This document shows positions 34,764-46,934 of a stretch of DNA of 64,000 nt, piece by piece (position 1 is the first letter of the stretch; every line of letters starts with the position of its first letter). The position numbers and the translations under genes were made by a program. The stretch spans positions 19,576,816-19,640,815 of the forward strand of contig OX459101.1 of the NCBI GenBank assembly GCA_949775045.1, written 5' to 3'. The DNA comes from Metridium senile. Its lineage: Eukaryota; Cnidaria; Anthozoa; Actiniaria; Metridiidae. Below the pieces are notes generated by a model. The model had not been told where the DNA came from. It made no database searches and saw only the letters and a program-made list of their open reading frames with translations.

Positions 34764-37005
34764 TAAATACCTGTATACTTTTACCAGCTGATTCCAGTAC
34801 AAAGACTTGACCATCTGGTGTAACTTTAACATCAAGAGGGCCAATCATATCACCAAGACCTGAACCACGGCTACCAAAGGACCTGATGAACTGCCCGTCT
34901 TGATTGAGCAGTTGTATACGGTGGTTATAAATATCACAGACAAGAAGCATGTCTGCACCAAACACAGCAAGTCCATATGGTCTATTAAACTGACCTTCTT
35001 CGTTGCCTTCCTCTCCAAACGTGTACAACAAAGCACCATTCTCGTCAAAAACATGGATACTGTTATTTTTGTAAAAAGATACAAAGTACTTATTGTTATC
35101 ATAAGCGAGAAACGCAGGGCCTCCAACACCATGAATATTCAATTTGATATCTTGAAGGTGATCAAATGTTTGTTTAGAAAAAAACTTTATAAATGTCTCT
35201 TTACTATCCCTATCAATAGCCAAACATGCAATGCTTTGCTCTGTTGTACACATTCTGGTAAATCGCACTCCTTTCTGCTTATGAATAGTTCTATTGTAGT
35301 TACCATGGATATCGAGTTCCTTTATACATCCATAACCATCTTGATTATCACTGACAAGTAGTCGGTCGGCATTGAAGGCTACTCCTAATGGATGACTCAG
35401 AACACTCTCTCCTGTTCCTTCACCGCCAAACTCTCTGAAATACTTTCCATCAGCACTGAATAATACAACGCGACATTCTTTGCCATTATCATAATTAAGA
35501 ACAGCCACCTCGCCTGTATCACTCACAGCTAGTGCTACTGGTAGAGTTGCCCTTGTTGTCTTAACAATCCTGATTGGTTTAATCTCTGCTTTAGAATCGA
35601 TTGTCTCAACGTTCTGTGGTGAGTTGCTGATCGGTTTTCCTCCAATACTCACCACAACTTTGTACGGTGAAGGTTTTTGTGCTTTATACTTAACGTTGTA
35701 TCTTCCAGTTTGAGATTCAGTGAGTTCTGTGAGTACATCGTTGCCGTCAATATCTTGGATTTGTACATCAATCGAGCCTTTATTGGTATAGCATACATCT
35801 CCTTTTGTATCTTTTGTAACGATACTGATGTGGTTGCTAAATCCACATCTGGCGACACCAGTAGACTCGATGGAACATCGTGACGGATCTGTAACGCTTT
35901 GAATGACATTTCCCAATTGGAAATCTTGCAGGGATTCATGGTTTGGAATGAAACGTATGCTTGTGTTCCGCTTGACTGGTTTCGTGGATAGAATGGCTGC
36001 ACCTTTGACAGTAGCTTTACAAACTTTCTCTAGCTTTTCATGCCCTTCCAATATAAACTGCTTTAAATTCATATCATCTATTCCTTGACACTGATTGCGT
36101 AATTCCAGAGCTTGTTGAAAGGTAGCATCAATTTCACTATTCTCCTCATCATTGGCTGTTGTTTGGTTTGCAAGGAAGTCGTTCAAGTTTGATATTATTG
36201 CGTCTTCTTTATCCTGTAAAATCTTTATGTGTGCTTCGGTAACACTACGTACTTTTGCTCTTGCCTCATCCACTTGGTTCTTGATCCTCTTTATATTCTC
36301 ATCAGACAGTTGCCGTTCTTTCTTGTGTATTTTAACCACTTCATTCAGACGATCTTTTTCTTTTCTGATGTCTTTCTTAGCATGTTCAGCTGCTACCTCG
36401 ATGCTGACCTTGTCGTGAGTACTATGGTCATTTGCAGCACATTTTTGGCAAATGCATTTCTTGCATGTTTGACAGTAATATTCGAGGCGAGTTTTCTCGT
36501 GGTATTTCTCTTGACAAAGCGACTTGTGATCAATGTATCTGCTCATATTTTCTTTTTTGAATTCTTTCAACATCGTTGCTTGGTGGGTGTCTTTCAATGT
36601 ATTCATCGTTTTATGGGCGTTCATGCAATCACTACAAAGCATTCCTTCACATTGAAAACAAAATCCAACTATAACGCAGCGTTTAGAACAACTAACACAT
36701 TGTTGTAACTGCTGCTGATCGCTAGACTTGTTTTTGATGGTGTTGTATAACTGAACCATCGAGTTGTGTTGAAACGAAGTTGGAAGATTGGCGACGTCGC
36801 CTTTTTGTACGTTTATCGATGCTCTACAAGACGGACACTTGAATGGCTTTCTCTCCTTTTTACAAGCTTGATTCCAGCTTTGAATACATGTAAAGCAGAA
36901 AGTATGTAGACACGGCAGTGTCTTGGGTTCAGTTAGTATGTCATTACATAATATACAGGCTACTAGCTCCTCTAATTCTTCAGTAAAATCTTGGTGTTCT
37001 GCCAT
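34705..37005 (-). CDS. TRIM-NHL protein (TRIM2/3/71 class), copy 3, intact
   Basis: Single exon, 766 residues. RING C3HC4 with C17, C20, C32, H34, C37, C40, C57, C60. B-box 1 ~103-145 (CVSCSKRC...C..C). B-box 2 ~164-200 (CQEKYH...CQTCKKC...H). Coiled coil ~200-335. Filamin/IG-FLMN repeat ~378-468, ending YKVVVSIGGKPISNSPQ. NHL beta-propeller ~475-747. This is the class C-VII TRIM plan: a RING E3 ubiquitin ligase whose propeller binds targets. The start is fixed by the conserved MAEHQDFTEELEELV in all copies. The ancestral ending QVFR-stop is lost: residues 748-766 (IIYLRYYARCDWSSTVLYR) come from an inserted element. It is the only copy of the array with an unbroken frame. Confidence 0.94.
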   Translation of the reverse strand: MAEHQDFTEELEELVACILCNDILTEPKTLPCLHTFCFTCIQSWNQACKKERKPFKCPSCRASINVQKGDVANLPTSFQHNSMVQLYNTIKNKSSDQQQLQQCVSCSKRCVIVGFCFQCEGMLCSDCMNAHKTMNTLKDTHQATMLKEFKKENMSRYIDHKSLCQEKYHEKTRLEYYCQTCKKCICQKCAANDHSTHDKVSIEVAAEHAKKDIRKEKDRLNEVVKIHKKERQLSDENIKRIKNQVDEARAKVRSVTEAHIKILQDKEDAIISNLNDFLANQTTANDEENSEIDATFQQALELRNQCQGIDDMNLKQFILEGHEKLEKVCKATVKGAAILSTKPVKRNTSIRFIPNHESLQDFQLGNVIQSVTDPSRCSIESTGVARCGFSNHISIVTKDTKGDVCYTNKGSIDVQIQDIDGNDVLTELTESQTGRYNVKYKAQKPSPYKVVVSIGGKPISNSPQNVETIDSKAEIKPIRIVKTTRATLPVALAVSDTGEVAVLNYDNGKECRVVLFSADGKYFREFGGEGTGESVLSHPLGVAFNADRLLVSDNQDGYGCIKELDIHGNYNRTIHKQKGVRFTRMCTTEQSIACLAIDRDSKETFIKFFSKQTFDHLQDIKLNIHGVGGPAFLAYDNNKYFVSFYKNNSIHVFDENGALLYTFGEEGNEEGQFNRPYGLAVFGADMLLVCDIYNHRIQLLNQDGQFIRSFGSRGSGLGDMIGPLDVKVTPDGQVFVLESAGKSIQVFIIYLRYYARCDWSSTVLYR

Positions 37006-37849
37006 TGTAGTTGAGATGCTTTGATATGATTTCTACAGTTTACGAGTTCCGAGGAAAGCCAACCAAGAAACACCTGTTCCCATTACACCATGGAAACCAT
37101 GATGTCATAAAGAGAGGAAGCTACAAGACTCTTTGAAACTTTGTGAAAACAAAACTATAGAATAGTAATTATATTCAAGAATGTTGTTTTGAATTGTTCG
37201 ACAATAAATAATGATTATTGACAAAAATACGGATACTATTTCATGCACAATATACCTGTTATGTACTTGTTTTTATAGGGTGGAAATCTTAACTTGTTGT
37301 CATAAATACTGTTAACTTTCCATGATAGCCATGATATTAGTGTAATTGTTTTTTTTGTAGTCTCAAGAAAGATTGTTATTGTTAGATAGTGATTGAATCG
37401 TCTTAACCCAGATGTTTGTGATATTTGTGAATTAAGATTGACGGGTTCTGGACTTTCAACATTTCTGAGTAGACTATATGATGATCAAAGAATTTAGTTC
37501 AGTGTTATAACAGTCACTGCAGTTTTTTGTGTTTCAATCTTTAGAAAAAATAATTGTTATGATCGAATTAATTTATTGTATTGTATTGTCTAGTCTCTTA
37601 CGCACTCACTACTACAAACTAGTTATTCATTTTTCTATCACGGACAGCAGAAAATCACTCTAGTGACTGAAGATTAAATGGTGCGAACCCAGCTGCGTTT
37701 AGCGATATTTGTGAATTATGATTTTCCGAGTGCGTAAAGTATTGAGAAAGACTGTTGTTGTTAGTGACTGATAGTTTGAATGGTTTCAACGCAGGTGTTT
37801 GTGATGATAATGAATTGTGATCGACTGGGTGTGTAAAGGCTGTTGTTAC
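37006..37849. other. 5' flank of TRIM copy 3
   Basis: ACCATGGAAACCATGATGTC at 37,087 resembles the duplicated block upstream of TRIM copy 2, so some promoter-side DNA is shared. The rest is AT-rich with weak internal repetition (GTTTGTGATATTTGTGAATT). No TATA box was assigned. Confidence 0.5.
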
Positions 37850-38432
37850 CGTGATCTACGTTTCTACAACTTGTATTACTGTAAGTTTTTTTAGCTGTAT
37901 GTTGACGTATGGGTTTTTAAGTTCGTTATACTTTTCGCTCACATCTAGACAGGAGTAGGGAGTAGAATTATTGAATTTTATAATTGAATGCATTATTTAA
38001 TTTCAATATAGAAAATGCTTTTTTAAATCATCGAGATAAACTTCTTTTATTGAAAATTCTTTAGCATTCTATTGTAACAAACTTACATACCAATGAATTA
38101 TTCCAAATTCTGGTAAATTATAAAAAGATAGAATATTCTAGCTAGGACTATTCCAACAATCTTGTAGGTGATCTAGGTTTGTACAACTTGTGTTACTATA
38201 AGGTCTTTTAAGGTTTTTAAGTTCGTTATACTTTTCGCTCACATTTAGGGAGTAGAGGTAATGATCATAGTTTGATAATTGAATGCATTGTTACAATATA
38301 GAAAATGCTTTTTCAAGAAATCCAGCCAAACGTCTTTTAATGAAATTCTTTAACATTCTATTGAAACCAACTTAATACATACCAATGGATTAATTCTAGA
38401 TTCTGGTAAATGATACAAAGACAGAATATTCT
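37850..38432. repeat. ~315-bp tandem duplication
   Basis: Blocks at 37,850 and 38,167 share AAGTTCGTTATACTTTTCGC, TTGAATGCATT, AATATAGAAAATGCTTTTT and GATTCTGGTAAATGATAC.AAGA-type ends, with indels. Confidence 0.85.
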
Positions 38433-38496
38433 ATGCACAAACAAAGCAGTTATAATTCGGGAAGTCTTACTAAAGATACTGAAAAACTTTATTATA

Positions 38497-38640
38497 AGAA
38501 GTGCTATTACAACATTTAGGGCTTCAGCATATAGGGGTACAATTGAGCGAGGTCGATTCTCTAAGACACCAAGACACTTAAGAATATGTAAATTATGCGA
38601 TAGTGAGGAGATAGGTAATGAATTTCATTTTTTACAACAT
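38497..38640 (+). pseudogene. C-terminal fragment of a non-LTR retrotransposon reverse transcriptase
   Basis: Frame: TTFRASAYRGTIERGRFSK then PRHLRICKLCDSEEIGNEFHFLQH. 'R.ICKLC...EIENEFHFL..C' is the zinc-ribbon-like C-terminal tail typical of LINE polyproteins in invertebrates. It is cut off right after HFLQH, where another repeat starts. A relic, not a gene. Confidence 0.8.
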
Positions 38641-39060
38641 TTGTGAGATTTCTCGCGCGCTGATTGGTTGATTTACCGTTGTAAATACGAGTACAGACAC
38701 ACTGCTTACGTCATCATGTCACACAACACTCGTGCGGGATTGAGGGAAAGTTTGTCATCCACACAAAATTTTTTCGTCGAAAAAGGATTTTAAAAACAAG
38801 TTTATGGATAAACTATCAATGGAAATTACTTTTCTGTAAGTAGCAAATTGTAATAAATGCTGTCATGGAGTTGTTGTCGTTTTAATTTTATGCGTTTTTC
38901 AGTCTTTTCGACAAATCTTTCCTCACAATCAATTCGGTAGTCTCTTCAGCAAAAACGTGCTTAAAATTACATTTTTGACGAACAATACCATTCGTTCAGG
39001 ACTGATTTGAAAAGCTTAGAATGTTGTACAACGGTTAGACATATCATGTATTGTGTATGA
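38641..39060. repeat. Diverged copy of the insertion found at TRIM copy 3
   Basis: GCGCGCTGATTGGTT, AAACAAGTTTATGGATAAAC and TTTTCTGTAAGTA.. match 34,000-34,170 in the same order. Confidence 0.7.
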
Positions 39061-40183
39061 TCAGTTTTAATGTATTTAAAATGCAATTTCGCTGAAAGGG
39101 TGAAACCTGAACCAATCTGCTTATCGGCCGTGTTTGACGTTCTTGTACTTTTACGTTTCTAACGTAATTCACTTAGCAGTCTCTCAAGTCAAACAGTGCA
39201 ATGTATTTCTGTATGAAAATAAGCTTATTGTTTTTTTTCCCGCTGAAAAAAAGATCAGTTCGTAAATTGTGCGATTTTCCGCACAGGCACCCCAGGACCC
39301 AGAAACAGGCGATTTTTAATCGATTAGAACGCAAGCGTATATATCGAACGAGCGAAATTAGCGAGCGAAAACTGGATTTGGGCTTCCTGTGGTGAGTCGG
39401 CAGTTTTTTTAAGGACCATTGGGAGAATTTCTTTTTTAAGGACCATTGGGGAAAAACTAAAAGTCGAAAAAAGTGAAAAAGAATTGCTAAGTCTTGAAAA
39501 ATGACTATCAAATTAATTAACACTTTAAGTTAATGAACATTTTGAGCCGGTTTCCAGCCTTCTAGGTGCCTTAAATAGCGCGTTTTTCGCTTTTCTTTTT
39601 TCAACTAGTTGAAAAAAGATCGCATCCAGTTCAAGACGAAGTCAAGGCTGGAGACTTCACAAACCACTACTTTCACTCGGACCACAAAAACTAACACTTA
39701 TACTACACTTATCAACAAAAAAGTAACACCACTGCACTCGGCGAGAACCACTCTACAAATTACTATAAATAGCCCCCAAATTTGTCCGATATCCGAAAAG
39801 ATAACGCACGATTTTTATTGAAATTTTTCAATTTTTTCTTTCGCTTGATGCGTACCTGGGGTTTCCTGCACCGCTCACGCCATCGATACGTTAAGCTTCG
39901 TTCTGATTGGTCCGTGGTTGTCAGGTGAGGGTACGAAAGTCTACTGACCCTCTCGTGGGTAACTACGAACTTTGTGTCAACAACCAACAACTTACCGGGG
40001 GTAGGGAAATCAAAAAAGTTTACTGTCCCCGTAATAGACAGTCAAAATGGCGCCCGCCAAATCCATGCACTTGCCACTCGGTGAAACAAAGTTTTGCTCA
40101 TTTTTTTAGCATATTTTGATAACCAAAATCAACCAAGATAAACCTGAATAATCTTCATGTCACATAATTTGGGTAGGTTTAGG
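39061..40183. other. Intergenic, repeat relics only
   Basis: GCACAGGCACCCCAGG/GGGCTTCCTGTGG inverted pair around 39,280-39,395. Otherwise short unsupported frames. Confidence 0.45.
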
Positions 40184-40465
40184 AGAATACGTGTAAAAGA
40201 TTGTGTTTTTCTTCTTCTTAATTTCTTACTAAATTACGCATTCAAAATACAAACACTTTCCCCTTTTATATTGTACAACTAGTCGTCCGTAGAAAAAAAT
40301 ATTTTCGCTTGGTAAAGTGTACATAAACTCAACGGAAAAAATCTTAACTCTCTTCTTGAAAAAAGAATTTCTTTTTCGCCCTTGTGTTTTTTACTATTAG
40401 CGACTACGAACAAGAAAGGAAAAAAAGCCGATGAAGAAAAAAACACAATCTTTTACACGTATTCT
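40184..40465. mobile_element. Palindromic MITE
   Basis: AGAATACGTGTAAAAGATTG plus TGTTTTTCTTCTTC pairs with GAAGAAAAAAACACAATCTT plus TTACACGTATTCT. Confidence 0.85.
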
Positions 40466-40671
40466 ATCGTTCATATCAAACACCGACGCAGCCTATACTA
40501 TCTCATTCCCTAGTTTCTATTCCTACCCTATAATAAGGGCCACAGGAAGCCCGTCAAAACAAGTGTCACCGCTCTTTGGTTGCTACATTTCAAGCAATGA
40601 CCACTGACCTACCACAGGAATACCACAAGCATCGCGCTTCTCAACGCTGTTGTGCAGGCCCCGCCACAAAT

Positions 40672-41225
40672 TATATGTGAGTTGAGTTGGTTTGATGTGT
40701 TGTTCTCTCCCTTGCCACTAGGGCTTTTCTCAGGATTATATGTGAGTTGAGTTTGTTTGATGTCTTGTTCTCTCCCTTACCACAAGGGTTTTTCTCAGGA
40801 TTATATGTGAGTTGAGTTTGTTTGATGTGTTGTTCTCTCCCTTGCCACAAGGGTTTTTCTCTGGATCATATGTGAGTTGAGTTTGTTTGATGTGTAGTTC
40901 TCTCCCTTGCCACTAGGGTTTTTCTCAGGATCATATGTGAGTTGAGTTTGTTTGATGTGTAGTTCTCTCCCTTGCCACTAGGGTTTTTCTCAGGATCATA
41001 TGTGAGTTGAGTTTTTTTGATGTGTTGTTCTCTCCCTAGCCACAAGGGTTTTTCTTAGGATCATATGTGAGTTGAGTTTGTTTGATGTGTTGTTCTCTCC
41101 CTTGCCACAAGGGTTTTTCTCAGGATCATATGTGAGTTGAGTTTGTTTGATGTGTTGTTCTCTCCCTTGCCACAAGGGTTTTTCTCAGGATCATATGTGA
41201 GTTGAGTTTTTTTGATGTGCTGTTC
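40672..41225. repeat. 65-bp minisatellite, ~8.5 units
   Basis: Unit ATCATATGTGAGTTGAGTTT ... CTCTCCCTTGCCACAAGGGT with few variants (TTGTTC/TAGTTC, CACTAG/CACAAG), starting at 40,672, 40,737 and every 65 bp. Confidence 0.95.
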
Positions 41226-42804
41226 TCTCGGTTGACACACTTTAGCTACTAATCACTTTTCCCGCCGTTTAGAAAAAACTCTGATGGCATATAGCTCTTC
41301 CAATTAAATATAACTGTTACCTCAAAAATTGTTCGTATAAGCACACTGATTAAATACACGAAATGACCGTTTTTAAAACTCGACAACGTTCTGAAAATCA
41401 TTTTAGTAAAAAATTGAATTGTTTAACATAATTTTCTAGTTAAATGCAAGTAACAATGTAAATAGTCGTTTAAATAAAAGCTCTGTGGTAGTTGAATAGT
41501 AATTATAATTTTAATACAGCCAATTTATCAATTGTCCCTTTCAAATATGTCAAGAAAAGTTTTAATTTTAGCAACAAAATGGCACCTGACCGAAGCGAGT
41601 AAATTGATGAATTGTGCGTTGTTTATAAAAAAAATGCGCTTGTGGCGTTTCGACGAAGAAAAAATTCAGAATTTTGGCGGTAATATCGCGAAAGATATTC
41701 TATGGGGAAGCCTTGGCGGGAAAAAAATTGACGCGTGTGGCATTCACGGGTTTAGCGGGAAAACTAACGCGTGTCGTCCTGGTGAATTTATTCAGTTTGG
41801 TGTTGCTGTGTGAATACATCGTTGTGTGTCGCCCGCAGGACTTTATTGATGTGATAATTAGCTGTATTTTTACAAGTATGTCATAGTTACTAAGAGATAC
41901 TACAGCCGTGTGGAAAAAGAAGTATTATTTACTCACAGGTAAGCGTTCAAAAGTTTTATTTCAACAAGCATGTAAAGCATTTTACGAATTTTCTTTAGAA
42001 GCATTTTATGACATTTGAGAGCGAAGAAACTACCTGATATAAATAAAACGAATGTTGAATTAAGCTCTTTCATTACATTTAAGTAGCCGTTTTAACAACA
42101 GGAAACCGTTATATTTGCGTTCACATTTCGCTCTGTTTAGTTAAGTTATGTTGAGAAATTGTCCTTATAGTTTTAGGCCAAGAAAGCGTTCTATTATTGC
42201 TGTAATATATTTCTAACTCATCCGTTTAAAATTATCAACAAAAATCTATATTATCGAAATTAAACCGTGGATTTAAAATGTAAACAAAACGCCTAGACTA
42301 ATAAAATCTACAAACTACTTGTTCAAAATACTAAATAATCGTTTTTATTACATAAAAAGTGTATTTTTTTAACATTTTGACAAACGTATTTTTTTTTCAG
42401 TAAACAAGGGCCGAGCGAACTGCAAATATTATGCAAAATTTCACTAATTACTTCGCAAAACAAAGGCAGATCAATTTTGGAACGGGAATTAGTCTTAACC
42501 AACGACTAAACCTATAATTGAAAAATATACAAATGAATTTTATTATTTTGTTGTCAAAAGCTATATATAAAATTCTTCAAGACGTTTACAAGAGATATAT
42601 CTTCATAGTAACAACATTTTGGCTTGATTCAACTAAGGCAGAAAACAAATGATGAAATAGTGTTGAAAATCAAATTAACGCTAAAACCACAAAAACTTCA
42701 TTTATTTAAATATTTTAGAACATTGTTGAACTTTTTAGCATAATTGTTGCATGTTTTAAAATCGGAATATGTATGTGAAAATGAATTGACGGTAAAACGT
42801 CTTA
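41226..42804. other. Gene desert between minisatellites
   Basis: AT-rich. The 93-codon frame at 41,532-41,813 has no homology and overlaps a dispersed repeat (GACGCGTGTGGCATTC, also at 15,840). No exon pairs seen. Confidence 0.5.
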
Positions 42805-44100
42805 TACAGTGTATAAGTTACCATTTTTGCTCCGACAAAGGATTTTAAAACGTCCTAAACGCAGTAAGTAACACTCTCTTTTATAACGGTGTATAAGTTG
42901 CCATTTTTTTCTCCGATCAAGGACGTCAGCAAGCAACAATCTCTTTAATTATACGGTGTATAAGTTGCCATTTTTACTTCAACGAAGGATTGACACCCTA
43001 GCTAAACGTCAGTAAGTAACACTCTCTTTTATACGGTGTATTAGTCACCATTTTTAATCCTACGATAGATGAACGTCCTAAACGTCAACACTCTCTTTTA
43101 TACGGTGTATAAGTTACCATTTTTACTCCGACAAAGGATTAACATCCTAAACGTCAGTAAGTAACACTCTCTTTTGTACCGTGTATAAGTCACCATTTTT
43201 ACTTCAACGAAGGTTGACACCCTAAACGTCAGTAAATAACACTCTCTTTTATACGGTGTATAAGTCACCATTTTTACTTCAACGAAGGATTAACGTCCTA
43301 AACGTCAGTAAGTAACACTCTCTTTTGTACCGTGTATAAGTCACCATTTTTACTTCAACGAAGGATTGACACCCTAAACGTCAGTAAGTAACACTCTCTT
43401 TTATACGGTGTATAAGTTACCATTTTTATTCCTAAGAAGGATTGACGCCCTAAACGTCAGTAAGTAACACTCTCTTTTCTACGGTGTATATCATTTTAAC
43501 TTCTAAGAAGGATTAACGTCCTAAACGTCAGTAAGTTAAACTATCTTTTATATGGTGTATAAGTCACCATTTTTACTTCAACGAAGGTTGACACCCTAAA
43601 CGTCAGTAAATAACACTCTCTTTTATACGGTGTATAAGTCACCATTTTTACTTCAACGAAGGATTAACGTCCTAAACGTCAGTAAGTAACACTCTCTTTT
43701 GTACCGTGTATAAGTCACCATTTTTACTTCAACGAAGGATTGACACCCTAAACGTCAGTAAGTAACACTCTCTTTTATACGGTGTATAAGTTACCATTTT
43801 TACTCCAACGAAGTATTAACGTCCTAAACGTCAGTAAGTAACACTCTCTTTTATACGGTGTATAAGTCACCATTTTTACTTCAACGAAGGATTGACACCC
43901 TAAACGTCACTAAGTAACACTCTCTTTTATACGGTGTATAAGTTACCATTTTTACTCCGACGAAGGATTAACGCCCTAAACGTCAGTAAGTAACACTCTC
44001 TTTTATACGGTGTATAAGTTACCATTTTTACTTCAACGAAGGATTAACGTTCTAAACGTCAGTAAGTAACACTCTCTTTTATACGGTGTATAAGTTATAT
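42805..44100. repeat. 76-bp minisatellite, ~17 units, with internal block duplication
   Basis: Unit ACGGTGTATAAGT(T/C)ACCATT ... CCTAAACGTCAGTAAGTAAC ACTCTC. A block of about three units carrying the rare variants GAAGGTTGACACC and CAGTAAATAAC occurs at 43,201 and again at 43,574, ~373 bp apart. Confidence 0.95.
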
Positions 44101-44279
44101 TTTTCCTTTTTTGGAAATTTTATTAATATATATAAATATTTATTTTCCTATTAATTGTACAAACAATAACAAAAATCATGCCATTTCTTATTAATATAAA
44201 TTGTAGTATTAAAATTTGCATTTAGAGGTTTAATTCTTCAATTCAAACACCTGAAATAATGACAGATATTTCAATCATA

Positions 44280-44795
44280 ACCAATGTAATAGTTAGTACG
44301 AATTGTTTTCTTTTGTTCTTTATCAACTAGTACAAACTAAATAGTCATTTTTCTTGCACGGGAAGGAAAATCACTGTAGTCAATGTAATAGTTAGTAGTA
44401 GACTCTAAAAGCATTGTTTTCTTTTGTTCTTTATCAACTAGTACAAACTAAATAGTCATTTTTCTTGCACGGGCGAAGGAAAATCACTGCAGTCAATGTA
44501 ATAGTTAGTAGTAGACTCTAAACGCATTGTTTTCTTTTGTTCTTTATCAACTAGTACAAACTAAATAGTTATTTTTCTTGCATGGGCGAAGGAAAATCAC
44601 TGCATTCAATATAATAGTTAGTAGTAGACTCTAAACGCATTGTTTTCTTTTGTTCTTTATCAACTAGTACAAACTAAATAGTTATTTTTCTTGCATGGGC
44701 GAAGGAAAATCACTGCATTCAATATAATAGTTAGTAGTAGACTCTCAACGCATTGTTTTCTTTTGTTCTTTGTCAACTAGTACAAACTAGATCAA
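44280..44795. repeat. 113-bp minisatellite, ~4.5 units
   Basis: GTTAGTAGTAGACTCTAA recurs at 44,391, 44,504, 44,617 and 44,730. Units also hold CAACTAGTACAAACTAAATA and GGCGAAGGAAAATCACTGCA. A diverged unit lies near 37,610. Confidence 0.95.
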
Positions 44796-44799
44796 CGAG

Positions 44800-45670
44800 G
44801 GGACGAGGAGCGAAACAACGTCTGTTTTCTCAGGCTACATCAAACTAAATATTCAAATCATTCTACGATCGTTAATATTGTAACCAGCTAAAACAGATAA
44901 ACATTTTTAATAATGAATGTTTAATTTTGTTCGCATTTTGTAAGATCCTGACGTGTTTTATAAGATCTCACCGTAGTATAAATTTGTTTTGCGGGTGTTG
45001 CCCGCTGGCCTAGACGAACGCAGTCTCTTGGTGCTAGGGTTGGGCTGTCACTAACTTTAAAATGTAATAGATTCATTTTTGATGATTGTATGTTTATACA
45101 AGATCTTATCGATGAATTTGCCACGGGTGTCAAGTATTCTCATCGATCATTAATGTGAATGGAAATTATCGAGTAAACTAGTATAGGCTGCGTCGGTGTT
45201 TGATATAAACGGTAGGTAATAGAATGAAATTTATAACACCGTAAAAAATGTTAACTTAACTTTACTTAAATAGAAACTAGCGACTTATAATAATGTTAAT
45301 CTTTATTGAGGAAACCTTTTTCATTTACATGATTTTCAAAAAGAAAAAGGAGGGGGGGGGGGGGTTGCAAATCAAATTGATACGTTTTGTATATTTTTTT
45401 TTAAAAACTCAAAGAAAAACACGTTCTTAAAAAATCTCAATAATTTTGAACATGATTTGATATAACATGAAACTGAAGTAATCACGATTCATGGCGTTTA
45501 GAGGCGTTTAGAACATCCCCGGATGCTTATCACAGATCACAAAATTAAAAAAAAAACGCTTTTACGATTTCTCGTGCGAAAACCTCATACCGCCCCTCTT
45601 CAAATCGTCTTGCTGGACTCACGTAGACTTCCTCTACAAACGTCTCTTCTACTTGTGACGCGATAACTCT
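44800..45670. repeat. Intergenic with dispersed CTGCGTCGGTGTTTGATAT repeat
   Basis: At 45,165-45,290 is one unit of the family seen at 12,300 and 55,600 (GAGTAAACTAGTATAGGCTG... ACACCGTAAAAAATGTTAAC). Poly-G at 45,350-45,364. No gene seen. The GC-richer patch at 44,990-45,050 does not fold as a tRNA by eye. Confidence 0.6.
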
Positions 45671-45897
45671 GAAGTCTAGTTCCCGGCATATGATCGCTTA
45701 CGATCGCCAGATCCGGCTGAAAATCATGCAATCGATCGTCAGCGATTATACAATTTTTCTGCACACAATGCAAATCCGATCGCTCGATAGCTGAAAAGTG
45801 TTTCCGTATAATCGCTGACGATCGCTGGCATCACTGTCAGCGTTCTGGCGATCGTGAGCGATCATATCATATGGTAACTAGGCTTAAGAGTTCCGTT
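45671..45897. mobile_element. MITE, CTAGTT..CCATATGATCGC family, copy 1
   Basis: Inverted ends CTAGTTCCCGGCATATGATCGC and GCGATCATATCATATGGTAACTAG. Internal GATCGTCAGCGATTATACAA pairs with TATAATCGCTGACGATC. Second copy at 59,601. Confidence 0.85.
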
Positions 45898-46492
45898 GTT
45901 TTAATATTTATCAGATTAGAAGTTTCTATAGAATCGAGCCGATAATTACTCCTAGCGGTTAACCAATCAGAAGGTAGATAAACACTAACAGAACAAAACC
46001 GCACAAAGCAATTACATTGTCAAAAAAATAATTACAGCAGTCTCTGATACGAAATACGAATAATTTATAACGGATATTTTCAACTCAAGAATATGGACTA
46101 TAGCTGATCTTTAAAAGGTTGGCATTTTTGAAATATACTTTATATAAATTTATTATATAACATATAGTGTTTTTAAGGGATTTCGCTAATTGATACGAAT
46201 CGTATCACATATGTGTCCAGTGTTGATATTTCTATTTATCACACGTGTCTATGCCGGTTTTCAATTTCAAAAATAATTTATTTAAAATAAAGACTAACGC
46301 AAAAATCCGACGTTTTGAAATAATTTCTTGATCTAAAACACTGTATGTTATATAATAAAGAGATTAATACATGGGCGCTTGGAGATATGAAATTTATATT
46401 TTGTGTTCAAATTGGTATCTAACGAGTGAGCGGTATTTATTAAGAAAAATGACTACAGCCGGTCGTAAAAAGGTTGGCAGCTTTATACACTA

Positions 46493-46932
46493 CAGTGAAA
46501 CCCCTCTATACCGGACCCTCAATATACCGGAATCCTCTCTAAACCGGACGAAAGGTTTGGTCCGGAAATTTTTCCATATATCTTTTGTAAAATTAACCTC
46601 AGTATACCGATATTTGACCGTAGAATTCAACCCCGCTAATCCGGTAAACGTAGCCTAAACACTCATTTCTTTAAAGATTAATTCATTGTTTTACTATATA
46701 AAGTGTTCGGGAAAAAATGAACTTAACAGTGTTTAAAATTACTAAAAATCGATAGTTTGCAGAGTCGTGACCGCTATTTTGTTGGTGTTTTTTGGCACTT
46801 AATTAGTCTATACTTAAAAATACTTAAACTGATTTTTCTTTGGTTATTGTAAAAACCTCAGTATACCGGAACCCCCGCTAAACCGAAATTTTTCTCGGTC
46901 CCAGCACTGTCCGGTATAGAGGGGTTTCACTG
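46493..46932. mobile_element. pogo/Tigger-like MITE with TA duplication (440 bp)
   Basis: TA|CAGTGAAACCCCTCTATACC ... GGTATAGAGGGGTTTCACTG|TA. Ends of the CAGTGAAACC(T/C)CT type with a TA target duplication are known for pogo/Tigger (Tc1/mariner superfamily). Inner CAGTATACCG motifs repeat. No transposase frame. Confidence 0.88.
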
Positions 46933-46934
46933 TA

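Noticed and set aside
41532..41886. 93- and 70-codon ORFs
   Set aside because: Overlap a dispersed repeat present at 15,840; no domain, no splice partners.
44921..45133. GC-richer patch (CCCGCTGGCCTAGACGAACG) as an RNA gene
   Set aside because: No cloverleaf or known RNA motif could be folded by eye; short ORF without homology.
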